From assembly GCF_000003815.2 (NCBI RefSeq), contig NC_049992.1, positions 8,927,671 to 8,991,670 on the forward strand: a stretch of 64,000 bases of DNA, read 5' to 3'. This DNA is from Branchiostoma floridae. Lineage: Eukaryota; Chordata; Leptocardii; Amphioxiformes; Branchiostomatidae. Below are positions 13,501 through 27,800 of this stretch, in pieces. How positions within the stretch are numbered: the stretch's first letter is position 1; each line of letters starts with the position of its first letter. The notes under the pieces were generated by a model. It did no database searches, was not told the origin of the DNA, and saw only the letters and a list, made by a program, of their open reading frames with translations. The position numbers were made by a program, and so were the translations under genes.

Positions 13501-15802
13501 GGACAACATTATAGTAACATAAAGGAAATAGGTTTGTTGTTGCAGTGTGGTCATATTCACTCAAACTGCGTTTTCCTTCCAGGAGAGAACAAGATCAGCA
13601 CTCCTTGAGTCTCTGTACTCCGAACTGAACGCCAAGAACTTGCAGATGAGTGGTCGCATGGACGCACCGTCGCCAGATGCCAAGAGTGAAAGCGGTAGCT
13701 TCTTCGACACATTCCGAAAGGTCATACGGGGTCGGAGCCAGTCTTGGGACATTGCCTCCATTCAGAACGGCAGACGTGAGAAGGACGCTCTACCGCACAG
13801 TTACAGTGAGGGCAAGACAGCGGGAATTGTAAGTATTTCTTAACAAGTGTTCCAATTTTCACATTCAAGTGTTGTATTGATTTTTTTCAAGTGTTACACA
13901 TTTTACAAGTGTTGTATTAAATTTTTTCAAACATAGTTTCATACACATGCACAATGTATGTAGTCAATGCTGTAGCTTAAGTTTCTGTTGTGATTCTTTT
14001 TATCTTCGGAACAAAAATGGTTCATGCACTTAAAGCGAAACCCCATGAAACAGGCTTCTTCCCTTCTTGTTTAGAAATAGTGTGTACCAATCTTTCATGA
14101 CATTTAAGGCATTTCTTTTCTAAATTCCTTCTTGGCATTGTGTTACAGTCATCCATCCTAGGCAGAAAAGGCTCCAGTAAGCGGACTGGTCAGAAGAAGT
14201 ACAACAGAAGATCAGAGGCAGACAACAAACATCCCATCCTGCCGCCGCTAAAGAACCGCAACGACTCTGGGGTCGTGTCCTCGACCGCCGGGTCTAACTG
14301 GTCATCTCCACGGAGCTCGCCTGACGTGTCACCTGTCAAGTCACATCGGTCAGGAAATGTCATGTAAGTCAGCTTCAGATTACAGCTCAGATGAATATAT
14401 AACAGGGTTCTTGCCAGGAATTTATTTTAGCATAATGGTAATACCAACTGAAGGTAGTGAAGGAATCAGATGGGATGGTATGGAGATTTCACAAATATAA
14501 ACACTTCGCATGCATGGTAAGGGCACTCGTAAGGGGACTTACTGTAAATCTGTTATAACATCACATGTAATTTGAAGGACTTTTAGGACAAAAGAAGTTA
14601 AGTAAAAACTGTGTGGATATATATAGTGTGGATGGTGACTTCGGACTTGTGAGGTTGATGTATTATAAAGCCATTTGACTCTCCTATGTGGAATTCTAGA
14701 AGGATGCTTGCTTGCAAGAAGGATAAATATACATATTTCTCTATTCTGGGACTTATTTTTATACCCAAGCCCCCTATATGCATTAACATAATCTATGCTA
14801 TCACCTGGGGTAAAAAAAACAAAAGAATTCCACCTGGCTTTGGCGCGCGGGCCAGGTGTGGCATTCGGAATATCTTTCTATTATCTCCTAGCTACATTTT
14901 GTCCTTAATGGAATGAACAGATTGTTAAAGACTGGAGTTTTAAAACTGAATTATCCTTTCTGTCCCCGCAGGCAGCAGAGTGCAGAGGAGGGTTCATCGT
15001 CGTCCCTGTCCAACTCCTGCAGCAGTATCATCAGCCTGGGCGAGCTGAACGAGGAGAGGGAGGATTCGGACACTGGGATGGAGAGCATGTCGTCAGGAGA
15101 CTCTCCCAACAGTGTGAAACAGGAGAACTTTACCTGCAGTAACTGTATGGAGGATGGGGGCGCCGCAGCTAGTAATGGTGAGCATTTCTGAAAGTTCTTC
15201 TGTGTTGGTAGAAGTCACTCTGGAAAAGTTGAACTGTAATTTCCACAACTTATGATCCACTGCTCACCAAGTCAATAATGGTGAGCATTCGCATTACTGT
15301 TAAGACTACCGTTATTTTGTTGTTGGACTGGTCCGAAAAATGGCCCTAATAAAAATCAGTGAACCAGACTGTAGAGATTGAACAGATTATATCGTCAGGG
15401 TTTTAGACTTCTGGCAATTTGCTAGTCCAATAAGATAATAAGAGCAAAGTAGAGCAGAGATGGACGGCAGCTATTTCTTCTACATACTGCGTCTTCTATC
15501 CATGGTAGCTGTCCTCTATATCTCCTTAGTGTATATGGTTACTAAGTGCCCTCTGTCTTTTTTTAACAGAACTGCAGAGGCAAGTGGCCATGCTGAATTC
15601 TGACATCAACAGATTGAAGATCGAGAAGCTGGAACTCCTGCGGCAGAACGTGGTGATCCAACGCGAAGTCAAGAAGTTGAAAGAGAAAGAGATGAGACAG
15701 GGCGCTGAGCTGTCGTCAGCAAACCGGGAACTTCGGCGACTCAGAAATCTTTCACTGGAGCAGTCCCACCGACAGAACACAGGAAACGACAACTTTGTCT
15801 GA
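1515..15802 (+). CDS. RAP1GAP: Rap1 GTPase-activating protein (Rap1GAP), 14 coding exons
   Basis: Coding exons: 1515-1589, 6401-6436, 6619-6681, 8827-8874, 9600-9788, 10095-10198, 10567-10699, 11100-11356, 11918-12131, 13217-13375, 13583-13828, 14149-14363, 14972-15177, 15570-15802. All junctions are GT-AG and phases agree, giving 725 residues (vertebrate family roughly 660-730). Exons 2-3 form a GoLoco motif (LIAMLEKVQ then DRLDEQR with the conserved Asp-Gln-Arg), which in this family binds GDP-bound G-alpha-i/o. Exons 5-10 are the RapGAP domain: [47 protein letters not shown] and [10 protein letters not shown], the last carrying the catalytic asparagine thumb that promotes Rap1 GTP hydrolysis. 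Exons 11-13 are Ser/Arg-rich and probably phosphorylated. Exon 14 is a predicted coiled coil. The ATG at 1515 is the first in its exon, but the frame is open upstream (KRS before the Met), so earlier exons or another start are possible. Two scaffold gaps lie in intron 1. Role: switching off Rap1 signalling in the cytosol or at membranes. Confidence 0.93.
2825..2924. other. Assembly gap (100 N) in Rap1GAP intron 1
   Basis: Exactly 100 N, the usual placeholder for a gap of unknown size. An additional 5' exon could be hidden here. Confidence 0.95.
3683..3850. repeat. Intronic inverted repeat family
   Basis: The left arm includes GTGTTGGTAGAAGTCATTCT and AAAAGTTTGGTATTTTCC. The right arm includes AATTACAGTCTAACTTTTCC, roughly the inverse. 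Related pieces occur at 5400-5680 (TCGACTGTCCAAC / GTTGGACAGTGG) and 15195-15245 (GTGTTGGTAGAAGTCACTCT). It is probably an old MITE. The rest of intron 1 (1590-6400) shows nothing else I can identify. Confidence 0.4.
5300..5399. other. Assembly gap (100 N) in Rap1GAP intron 1
   Basis: Exactly 100 N between 1590 and 6400. Open frames that cross it are artefacts of translating N. Confidence 0.95.
11715..11884 (+). repeat. 34-bp tandem repeat, five units
   Basis: Five consecutive 34-bp units containing TCTTAGAAACTTGAAAAAG and AAAAGGCAACATCAT. Four are near-identical and the fourth has two changes (TATAAAC, GGTAAC). The array ends 33 bp before the exon that begins at 11918, so it lies in the branch-point/polypyrimidine region of that Rap1GAP intron. 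Confidence 0.9.
12132..13216 (+). other. Long Rap1GAP intron, no other gene seen
   Basis: AT-rich sequence between two RapGAP-domain exons whose phases join cleanly. I see no further exon, RNA gene or clear repeat. Confidence 0.5.
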
Positions 15803-17400
15803 ATCGCACCGTCTTATGTAAATACAGGTGCAGTTGTGGATATTGTTCGACGTGTCATGTTTTCTTGTATGCTGGTAATACAGAAGAATTTGCAGTGCAG
15901 ATCTAGATATGACAGAATTGTTGTCCATTCTGATGTATTGTGCTAAAGTGTGCAAGGACTTTTAATGTTGATGTGCTGCAGTGCAAGTACTATGGTTATA
16001 TCTGTAACATTGCCTTTCAAACGATTTTGTACGGAAAATGTCGAGTTACAGTGATAAGGACAAAAGTTTCCCATTTTGCCTAATCTCACAAAAAGACTTT
16101 CTGTTTTTTGCATCTTTCATTTTGAGTTTTCATTTAATTTTTGTAAACAAAGGTGTCGATGCATAGACACCAGAATTTGTGGAAAATCTGAGAAATAACT
16201 TCTCTACTGTCTCAGTGTCAAGATAAATTGTATTAGAATCTCAGTTTCCTTGTGCCATAGAACACCTATTTAACCTGAAACTGCCTCATACCATTATGAT
16301 ATTGAGGCTGGAGCCATGTGTATATAGTATATATGTCATGTAAATTTTGTACCATTTTGTGCGCTGTGATCCACTCTACATGTACGTAGTATTTTGGGCA
16401 GAAGAATTTGTACAGTTAGACATCATCGTTTTTGGTACCACAAAGATATGTTTACATTAACCAAGATACATGTTTACCCCCTAAAATTAGTACTCTATGT
16501 ATTGACAATACAGACTCTACCTGATTATTACTGTAACAGTAGTTATATGTGTATGAGATTTCATATTGTATAAAGATAAATGAAAGTTTTTGTGCCAATT
16601 ATGAGGCTCAAGAGTTTTTTGCTGCAGGAGAAAATTGTTGTTTCATATTGAGAGAACTAAATAAGTGTCAGATCAGCAGACAGGAGTATTTATTGTATGT
16701 ACTGATTCAGGAAAGATTGTTGTAATTGTTCAAGATGTTACAAGAAATTCAGATGAAGGCGACTTTGTCAATAATTGAACATTTAAGATAGTCTACCCAA
16801 GGTTGGACTGATGTATTTTAGATGTATGATTTTATCTCTTCTGAAGGGACAGTTGTTGCAAAGTTTTAAATATAGTCACAAGAGGAGATACATTTCAACT
16901 CCCATGTTTCCCCCCATGTAAAACTGATGTTTGCCATTTTGGTGGAATCATGGAATGCCAGCTAGCAGTTTGGAAGAGTACTGCAGACATGTGTGTAAAA
17001 TGGTTTTTATCAATAGTGAATGATTATTTTTAAGTCCTCACAAACGTAAGCAAACACCATATTATGTTACAAGTACATGTAGTTTGTTTTTGTTTATTTG
17101 GAAGATAATTTATACTTCCATATTTAACACACGTGTCCAGTGGTATGTATGATACATAGATGCTTGGCTCAGCATTTTGTAATAAGACCAACAATAGACT
17201 TTTAACTGTTACAGTTTTGATTTTATCTTCAACATGCTGGGTTACCCCACTTGTTGTGTGTACTGTGAATTTCTAACATTTTAAAAGTCCACTTTTCTGG
17301 TTTTTACCTAAGGTATAATGTGGGCAGACTTGTCCATGGTGTTGCCTGTTTGTATTGATAATGTTTAATAGAATAAACAGTTTTAACAATAATGCAGGAG
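15803..17400 (+). other. 3' UTR of the Rap1GAP gene with poly(A) signal
   Basis: About 1.6 kb of AT-rich sequence without long open frames follows the stop codon at 15802. AATAAA at 17372-17377, with no good earlier candidate in this strand context, fits a cleavage site near 17390-17400. The exact end is inferred. Confidence 0.55.
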
Positions 17401-19300
17401 TTTGTAGTTTTTCGTTGTATCTTGTAAAATGTTACAACTGACAGAAAAGTTGTGAAGAGCGAGAAAATTTGTTATGCTTAAAATGCAACAAGACGCATTG
17501 TGGGTGAGATGTCAAAGATAAAAGCCCCTAACTTGTAAACAGTTCTTGTTTAGACCATGCTTGAGACAATTGTCCAGACAAGTTTTATTTCTTTCTTAGA
17601 GGCCACCAACTTATCACCCATAATGCATCTCATTGAAACACTTTAAATGAGAATTCAGCAACCACATACCTTCTTCTCTTCCCTGTCCCATAGCTCGGTA
17701 GCAGTGGGGGCAGTCTGTCTGTCCACAAAGGTTCTCCAGTTCTGATGGTCAGCCAGTTCATACCCCAGTTCAGAGTTATATATAGGCTACTTTATTTTTA
17801 TTACAAAAAACACTCTTTACTAGGCCGTTAAGGTTTCAAAAGATGAAAATAAAATTTTGGCCAAATAAGTTTTACCTACATTGGCTACTGAATTTGTGTA
17901 ACAAAGCCTGGCCCTGTACTTTAAACTAAAGAGGGACACTTCAAGGCATGTTGGTTGTGTTGGATGGACAGTTTATTGATATTTTGCTATATTTACTGTG
18001 ATGTGTAATGTGAGGACGAAGAGTAGGATTGCTTGAAATTACAATCGCTGCCCTCCTCCCACGGCTAGATTAACGGCATGAAAACATACCAGAAGATTGA
18101 TTAACTTGTCGCTGCAACATGCGATCTTTGTGAGCTCAAACTTACAAGGTTTTAAGTCGTATACTTTACTGGTTTTGAAAAGCACTCAAAAGAATTTGCA
18201 TACCAGGGTTAGTTTTTGACTGACAGATGGGTTCTGAAAAGTGTTGGATTAAAGTTGCGTCGGATTAAAGTTCAGTGCCGTTATAGCGATGAGAAGCAGA
18301 ACTCCAGTTAGAAGCTCCGACGAAGGTGTCTGAGAGACATCGAAACGTAAGCTATGTAAGTACCCACTGGTTGTGTAACAAGAATTCTCCTTCATCCTAA
18401 AAGTTACCCAGTTTGGTGGTTCTAGTTGAAGTGAGGGTGGTTCCAGTTAGAGAGGTTCTGGCGACTGTGACTCCTTGCCCAAAAATATAATCCCTTTGAT
18501 GAAATGGTTGACAAATTAAAGCAGACTTTGTTTTTACCAGAAAACTTTTGTACACTGTTGTAATTAGTTTTTCAGTTTGTTTTACGTCTGATTTTAGTCT
18601 CGCAATTAAAGAAAACAGAAAGGGAAACTTGACTGCAAATGTTTTACGTAGAGAAATATCAACCAATTTAGGGGGGAAATGTTGTTTGCGGAGGAAATGT
18701 TACACACTTACAAACGCGAAAACACTGATTTCTGGGGCTTGTGTGCATAAATAAAGACAGAACAAGGAATTAATCTTTTCATTCGAAGCCCCCATACGAG
18801 TTTTCCGACTTTCCCCATTCCCAGAAAGCCGAACTCCCTGTTTTGGAAAGTGTAGAATTAGGCTCTTAAGGGGATAACTTTTAACGTTAATTGTGTGACG
18901 TAAAATGTTAAGTTTTTTACTATATCTGTCCATCGTCGATGAAAGACATCCAAGATACGCCAATTGAAAGAGGTTGGAGTTCGCCACATGCTAAAATGTT
19001 TGGCACCGACTCGGAAAGGGTACAGTGCTGCTACAGTACAGTCTCACATTGTCATTTTGAGCCTTCGTACTGAAACGAACTTTAATGTAACCTTCAACCT
19101 CAAGAGGCAAAACCCAGGTCAACGTCCTCGAGATCACGTTTGCTATTTCCGGTCAAAGTTGAAAGCAGGGAAAGCCGGTACCCGGCACGAAAACGTCTAA
19201 ATCCAAATAGTGGGTTTTGAAGCTGATACTCACATGATTGTCACCTGTATAGCAGAATAGAATTTCCATTGAGTTCACAGTTTGTAACGCTCTGTCCAAC
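17400..19300. other. Intergenic region between Rap1GAP and sulfotransferase genes
   Basis: No convincing gene. It holds a repeat fragment at about 17489-17540 (GCATTGTGGGTGAGATG, then AAAGCCCCTAACTTGTA) that matches, inverted, the element at 43110-43332. It also holds a short retroelement-like hairpin near 18316-18352. The last few hundred bases presumably contain the sulfotransferase promoter, but I see no clear TATA box. Confidence 0.45.
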
Positions 19301-22300
19301 ATGTCGTCTGCCCAACTGACCAGACTTGTGCATAACGGAGTGCTGTATCCTGGTGCCGTCACCAGAGAAATCCTCGAGGCCATGAAAACCTTCCAGACTC
19401 GGGATGACGATATCGTCATTGCTAGCTACGCCAAGACAGGTGAGAAGTAGAAAGTTTAATTTTAGACAGAACATGACATAGCGATCGTTGTAGTGAAAAA
19501 TGTAACGTCAATGTTATAGCGTTAATAAAGTATTGTAGGGTGACTTTCCGCTAACGAGTTATTGTCATGATCTTCATGATATTTTAATTCTGAGTCTGAT
19601 ATAGCTTTGTATCTTCCACTTGGTTATTTCTATGTTGTAGATGATGATGGTAGGGACTAAGAAAAATTTCAATGAATGAACAGTTGTAACCAAGGCTCTG
19701 TTATATAAAGTCCTTGTTGTAACGGGCCCATTAGCCTGTTTCATGATGTTACATACGAAATCTTTATTGACACAGCAAATAAAAGTACAACGACTTTCGT
19801 AAGGTCTAATATAACTACGGTACATACAGTACATATTAAACAAACAAGTGTATATTAATGCATTGCCTACAATAGGCCCTATAGCTACATATATGAAAAT
19901 CTATAGATATGAACTATTCGGCGACCTCATACGTCCATGAAATATTTAGAGCTTATGTTAGTTTTATGCAAATGACATACTCATTGCATGCTTTATGCAT
20001 GGTGATGTTCATCATACACGGCATGTCATAAGTATAAAATTACCATCATTAAGTGGTTTTGCATATTTGCATATATTATGCAAATCAGTTCCTCATTTGC
20101 TTATTTGGTAATATTAAAGTCAACATGTTGAGTTGGTAAGGGTTCTCTAAATGCGCCACCTTACGCCGTATACGTGAACTGCAGGCACGAACTGGACCCT
20201 TGAGATCGTGACACAGATACTGCAGGCCGCGGGGCGGACAGCCGCCAGCTCTGACGACCACATCATCGGCAAGCTGGAGTTCCACTATCCCGAGAACCCC
20301 CACCCCTCACACGTGCTACTGGAGGACGCCCCCTCCCCACGGGTCATTCTCACCCACCTCACCCCCAGGACGGCACCCCCCGGGATAACCAACCCACGGG
20401 GCAAGGTATAGGAGGATAATTATTAAAAAAATAGATATAATCGCGCTTTTTTCAAAGCTGTAAGTAATGTTGTAATTTGACCGTTGAGTCCTGAAATTCG
20501 CAGTGAAATATATAGACCGATTCTGACTGTCCGTCACAATAGGCAGTTCAACCAATGAGAGAATGGCTGCATGTTCGTCAAGTGTATATATATGTGCATT
20601 AAATGTTTTATTTTGCATTTCCGCGTCTTGATGGGGGGGGGGGGGGAGGAGGCTACGGAATCAGTATATTTGTCATGAAATCAAAGTCTTTTAGGCAAAA
20701 ACGAACCCGCGTCCCCAGACTTCGGACTGGCTCAAAATGAGCGGATTTCTATGACGCGGGTTCGAATCCGCGTAGGAGAATGAGTTTATGCAAAAGTAAT
20801 TGTTCCTCATTGGCATTGTGAGGGACGTGCGCCCGATTGAATGCTTAACACCCAAGTCGCTAGTAACAACTAACAATAACAGTTTGTCATAATTTATTCC
20901 AGGAGAAGATTCTGGTAGTGATGAGGAACCCAAAGGACGTGGCGGTCTCCTTCTATCACTTCACCTTGAAGCGGCGAGGAAAGAATGCTGGCGAACTTTC
21001 ATGGCCTAAATTCTGCCAAGACTTTCTTGATGGGAAAGGTAAGACACTCTGCTATTGACGTTTCTTTGGGATCATCAGACCAAGGAACCTATTCCCCTCT
21101 CAGAGACCAGTAGAAAACGTCACGATTTTCCTTCCTAGCATCTGCTTGGAGATCAATTTGTCTTAGCGGTTCCGCCCTGAACTGCAACCTGTAAATGTCG
21201 TTATATTTACGAGTATCAACGTACACAACACAAATCGCGCGGTAGCTTTGTTTATGACTCTTATACTTTCCCTATATAGTATATGGAGCATTTCAAAGGT
21301 CTTAAGTCAATGTTCTGTCTTTCTAGAGATCCACGGCAGCTTCTTTGATCACGTGCTGTCCTGGTGGCAGAAGCGCGACGACCCCCACTTCATCTTCCTC
21401 AAGTTTGAGGACATGAAAAAGGTTATTACTTCTGCTTAGAGACCATTTTCGATACAAATTTGAAATAGCCGTAGATGCTACAAAAAGGGAACACAGATGC
21501 GTTACAACTATTTTAATGATGTACATGTATTGTAAATACTACTAGTGGTACTAAAACATTCTTGGTGTCAGGTATTTAATGAGTTTAACGGGGGCTTCTC
21601 GTTCTTTCGATCAGGACATCAACAGCGAGGTGAAAAAAATCGCAAAGTTCCTGGAAGCTGAACTAGACTCCGCCACCATCGCGGACATCGCGGAAAGATG
21701 TACATTCGAGGGTATGAAGGCAACCCTGGACAACTCCCGGTATGCCGACAGGAGGGTCATGGCTAGGAAAGGTTTGTTACGTCATCCCAAATGATGCTTC
21801 ATTTTCTCCACATTTACACATAGCCTAGAAGACAAAACTTTTGCTGTAGCATATATGATGATAGCGATACTAAAGCCATGTTGATTTAATTATATGATGA
21901 CATCCAAAAAGTTTGAATTTTCAAACTGTAAAGCATACCAAGCGGCTGCCAAATGTATGACATAGCTTAAAAAATATAGGAAAACGTATGCTGATGTCAT
22001 AGAATGACGAAGTCAAGTCCAATGTAAAAGGAGGCGATGTGACAGACCAAAAATGAAAAAAAAAACTATTGTCCGAAATACCATACTGTGTGTTCAGCCA
22101 TTTGTTCTGCCTTCCTGACCACTTAGATTTTATAAAGAAGGCAACTTTGGATTTTTTCCCGACGTTGGTATCAGTTTTGCGGTTCCGAAAGGATGTCGTC
22201 AATAAAATAAAATCAACATGTTCTAAGATGAACTTAAGTATAAAACAAACACGTTCGCTACTCAGTTGTATATCTGCTTTCTATTTTTCATGCAGACAAA

Positions 22301-22436
22301 TAAGTTATAACATATCGTTTATGTAGGAATTGTCGGTGACTGGAAGAACTACTTCACGGATGAACAAAACCAAGCCTTCGATGCCGTGTACGAGGAGAGA
22401 CTGAAAGGGACTGGTCTGGAGTTTGAATTTGAATAG
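19301..22436 (+). CDS. SULT6B1: Cytosolic sulfotransferase, SULT6B1-like, six exons
   Basis: Exons: 19301-19439, 20185-20405, 20903-21038, 21327-21421, 21615-21771, 22327-22436. All are GT-AG with matching phases, giving 285 residues, the usual length for cytosolic SULTs. These enzymes transfer sulfonate from PAPS to hydroxyl or amine acceptors. Visible motifs in order: N-terminal [20 protein letters not shown] (PAPS 5'-phosphosulfate loop), ILTHLTPR with the likely catalytic histidine, [18 protein letters not shown] (3'-phosphate binding), FLKFEDMKK, and C-terminal [13 protein letters not shown] (PAPS binding). The loop has Ala where the family normally has Pro (YPKxGT). The C-terminal KTVE-type dimerisation motif is not intact (FTDEQNQ). 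The subfamily label rests on overall resemblance recalled from memory and is less certain than the family. No signal peptide or membrane segment, so soluble and cytosolic. Confidence 0.9.
20702..20764. repeat. Short inverted repeat with tRNA-like B box
   Basis: A perfect 12-bp inverted repeat, CGAACCCGCGTC at 20702-20713 and GACGCGGGTTCG at 20753-20764, in a sulfotransferase intron. The right arm continues as GGTTCGAATCCGCG, which resembles a tRNA T-arm / pol III B box. The whole is too short for a tRNA. It may be a SINE or tRNA relic. Confidence 0.4.
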
Positions 22437-23475
22437 ATTACGTTTCCAAACGATCTTTACATAACTAGGAATGTATTTGTTACGATGCACGGAAAAGGTC
22501 GGTGGATGATGATAATGTTATGTCTAGGGATGAACTTTGTTGAATCCCTCACATCACAAGGTCAGTTTTAAGAAAATAGTTTTGGTAACAAAATAACTAA
22601 TTAAAGATCAAGCGATGCTGACTGTAGATTCGGTATACGTGTCAAATACACTTTCTGAGATTGTGTATCATCAATTCAAGAAAGCAGGTTGGTATATGAA
22701 ACGAGCTGTAGAATGCAAAGCGCTACTTGTTTCCTATTCACTCATGATAGAATAGATATTCGTTCTTGTGCCATATACTACAGTACAAACTAAAGAGCCC
22801 CTGAGCGATCATTCTAACCTTGTACTGTTGATTATTGGATAATAGAACGTATAAACAGTTTAGATTATCATACAGGGGGGATAAGAAAACTGGCAAAGAC
22901 ACTTGTGTAAGAAAAGCTCGAAGATACAGTTATGCGTTCAGAATATTTTTATTAGAAATCAAACTCAAAAGATACAACGAAAAAGTAAAATTCTCAGTTG
23001 TCTCGTGGATGTACACACATATGCAAATTGGATTTGAATGTAAAATACATTTTACACAGTGGTGTGAAACATGACCGCAATTTTCTTCAAAATTTTCACA
23101 ATTTACTTAACATTTTTTCTTTACACTACAATTTGTTGAGCTTGAGGATTATACAATCGTTCTACAGAGATGATGCAACAATAATTCAACAAACGCCTTA
23201 CAAATTACAAACACTGAACGCTCTACAGTTTTAGTGGACAATTTTTAAAAATCAAAGCGGACAAAAACGAGCCTTGCAGTTCAGTCACTTCAAAAGTTGA
23301 CTACATTATTAATTATGTGAGACCTCGCTATCACACGTTTTGAACGTCAACCCTCCCCTACGTTTCACTACACTAAGATTTAGTTATTATCTGTACAAAT
23401 ATAGCTGCCACGGTGAGCCTCTCGTTCCCAAACATTCTATGTACAAATGAACACGTGACCCCGTCGTTCCCAGAG
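22437..23475. other. 3' flanks of convergent sulfotransferase and histone H3 genes
   Basis: No gene seen. ATTAAA at 22600-22605 could be the sulfotransferase poly(A) signal on the plus strand. TTTATT at 22948-22953 (AATAAA on the minus strand) could serve the H3 gene. No replication-dependent histone 3' stem-loop is visible just downstream of the H3 stop. Confidence 0.35.
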
Positions 23476-26284
<2,809 letters not shown>

Positions 26285-26481
26285 TAGCCTCCATAGCAGG
26301 CTCTCTGATGTCTTTTTTTGGCCCATAATTCTCTTTTGCTGGTCATTTCTTATTGAACTGGGTCGCTGATTGCCGGCAGTCAGATAAGGCCGGCAATCAG
26401 CAACACAGTACAAAAAGAAATGGCCAGCAAAAATGCATTATGACCCTTAAAAAGGCCTCAGAGAACCTGCTATGGAGGCTA
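26285..26481. mobile_element. 197-bp hairpin MITE with 7-bp flanking duplication
   Basis: Two arms of about 90 bp are imperfect inverses around a short centre. Left: TAGCCTCCATAGCAGGCTCT ... CGCTGATTGCCGG. Right: CCGGCAATCAGC ... AACCTGCTATGGAGGCTA. The element is flanked by ATGCGGG at 26278-26284 and 26482-26488, a 7-bp direct repeat consistent with a target-site duplication. No coding capacity. Confidence 0.75.
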
Positions 26482-26813
26482 ATGCGGGAAGGTGTGAACG
26501 TTATGTCTTATGAGACCTCGATATGTTTAGATTTTAGGCCCCCTATTGCTTGTTGTGATTCTGATAGCTCCTGCTCTGGACATGCTTTGTTTATTCCTTT
26601 CTAGTGGTAGAAGACTCTTGATTGGAAGAGTAAGTCGTCTAAATTTGTCCAACTATTTTTTTTTTACTAAATTCGGAAAAACAAAAATAATTTCAGTGGC
26701 ATAAAAATTAAGTGATGTTCGTTGGTACTTTGTTATACATTTGTGATAAGAAGCAGATTTGCTCTAATACGATAAGTTAAGTAGATGAGACAAATGCACA
26801 TCAAACACAAAGC

Positions 26814-26819
26814 TTTATT
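26814..26819 (-). other. Likely poly(A) signal of the zinc-finger gene
   Basis: TTTATT on the plus strand, AATAAA on the minus strand, about 980 bp downstream of the zinc-finger stop codon. The intervening 26820-27800 looks like an AT-rich 3' UTR with no other frame of note. Confidence 0.4.
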
Positions 26820-27800
26820 TTGAACATATATATGTGACATCAACATCTCTAACTCTACAGAATACAACTGAAATGCCCATACAAATGACTTTCTGCTATC
26901 TTTATATATTGTCATCAAACTTTACGGAATTGACTGTTGAACTGTAAAATGGCAGCTAGCGCTATATCGTTATGGCAGACAAAAGTAATAACCTGGCTTT
27001 ATCATATGCAATTGGTTTCTCTTTTGACTACCATTCATAATCCCAACTATGGGCCTAAATCTAACACAACAATGTAGAAAAGAACTCTTCATCTATTCAC
27101 TACCATTCTGAACTCAAACTATGAACCTAAACACAACAAAATATACTACATAGATAAGAACTTGAAAATTAATAGAAACAAAGAAATAAACTAATCAAAC
27201 ATTCATTAATAAAAAAGGAACATTAAAATCTAAACCTAAGTGAAAGGATGCAGATTAGCATTCATAGCTAAGAGTAAGAGCACACTATACTGTATAGAAT
27301 AAGAAAGACCTATCAAACATGTTGTAGCTTAATAAAAAGTAGAATATGGAAAGCTGTGTTAGATAAAATTAACGTGCTAAGAAAAAGCCTCACCTCAGTC
27401 CTAAGGTCTTAATAGCTACATTATTACTAGAAGTCTAGAACTAAACTTTAATTTAACAGCAACAACATGAAAACGTTTCTTTGTGCAAAAAAATATCAGA
27501 ACTTCAACAAAACTACAGAAACTACTATAAGCTATATCACTCAGTGAGTCTGTATGTCCAGCTGACTGATTAAAAAATATTGTTAGGTTATTAAAACTTA
27601 TTAGTGGTAACAACATTTAACAGATTTTCTTTCTCTGTGCCTTCATGTTTCTGATATGTGACAGTGTTTGTCACATAAAAACGGAGGGAAAAATGTATCT
27701 TGCAGTTCTCTTTCTTTTCTTAAGTCCGACATTTGTGAAGACAAAAGCAAGTTTCCAGATGTCTTTTAACTTAAGATGGCCAATCTCCTATTAGGGTTTG

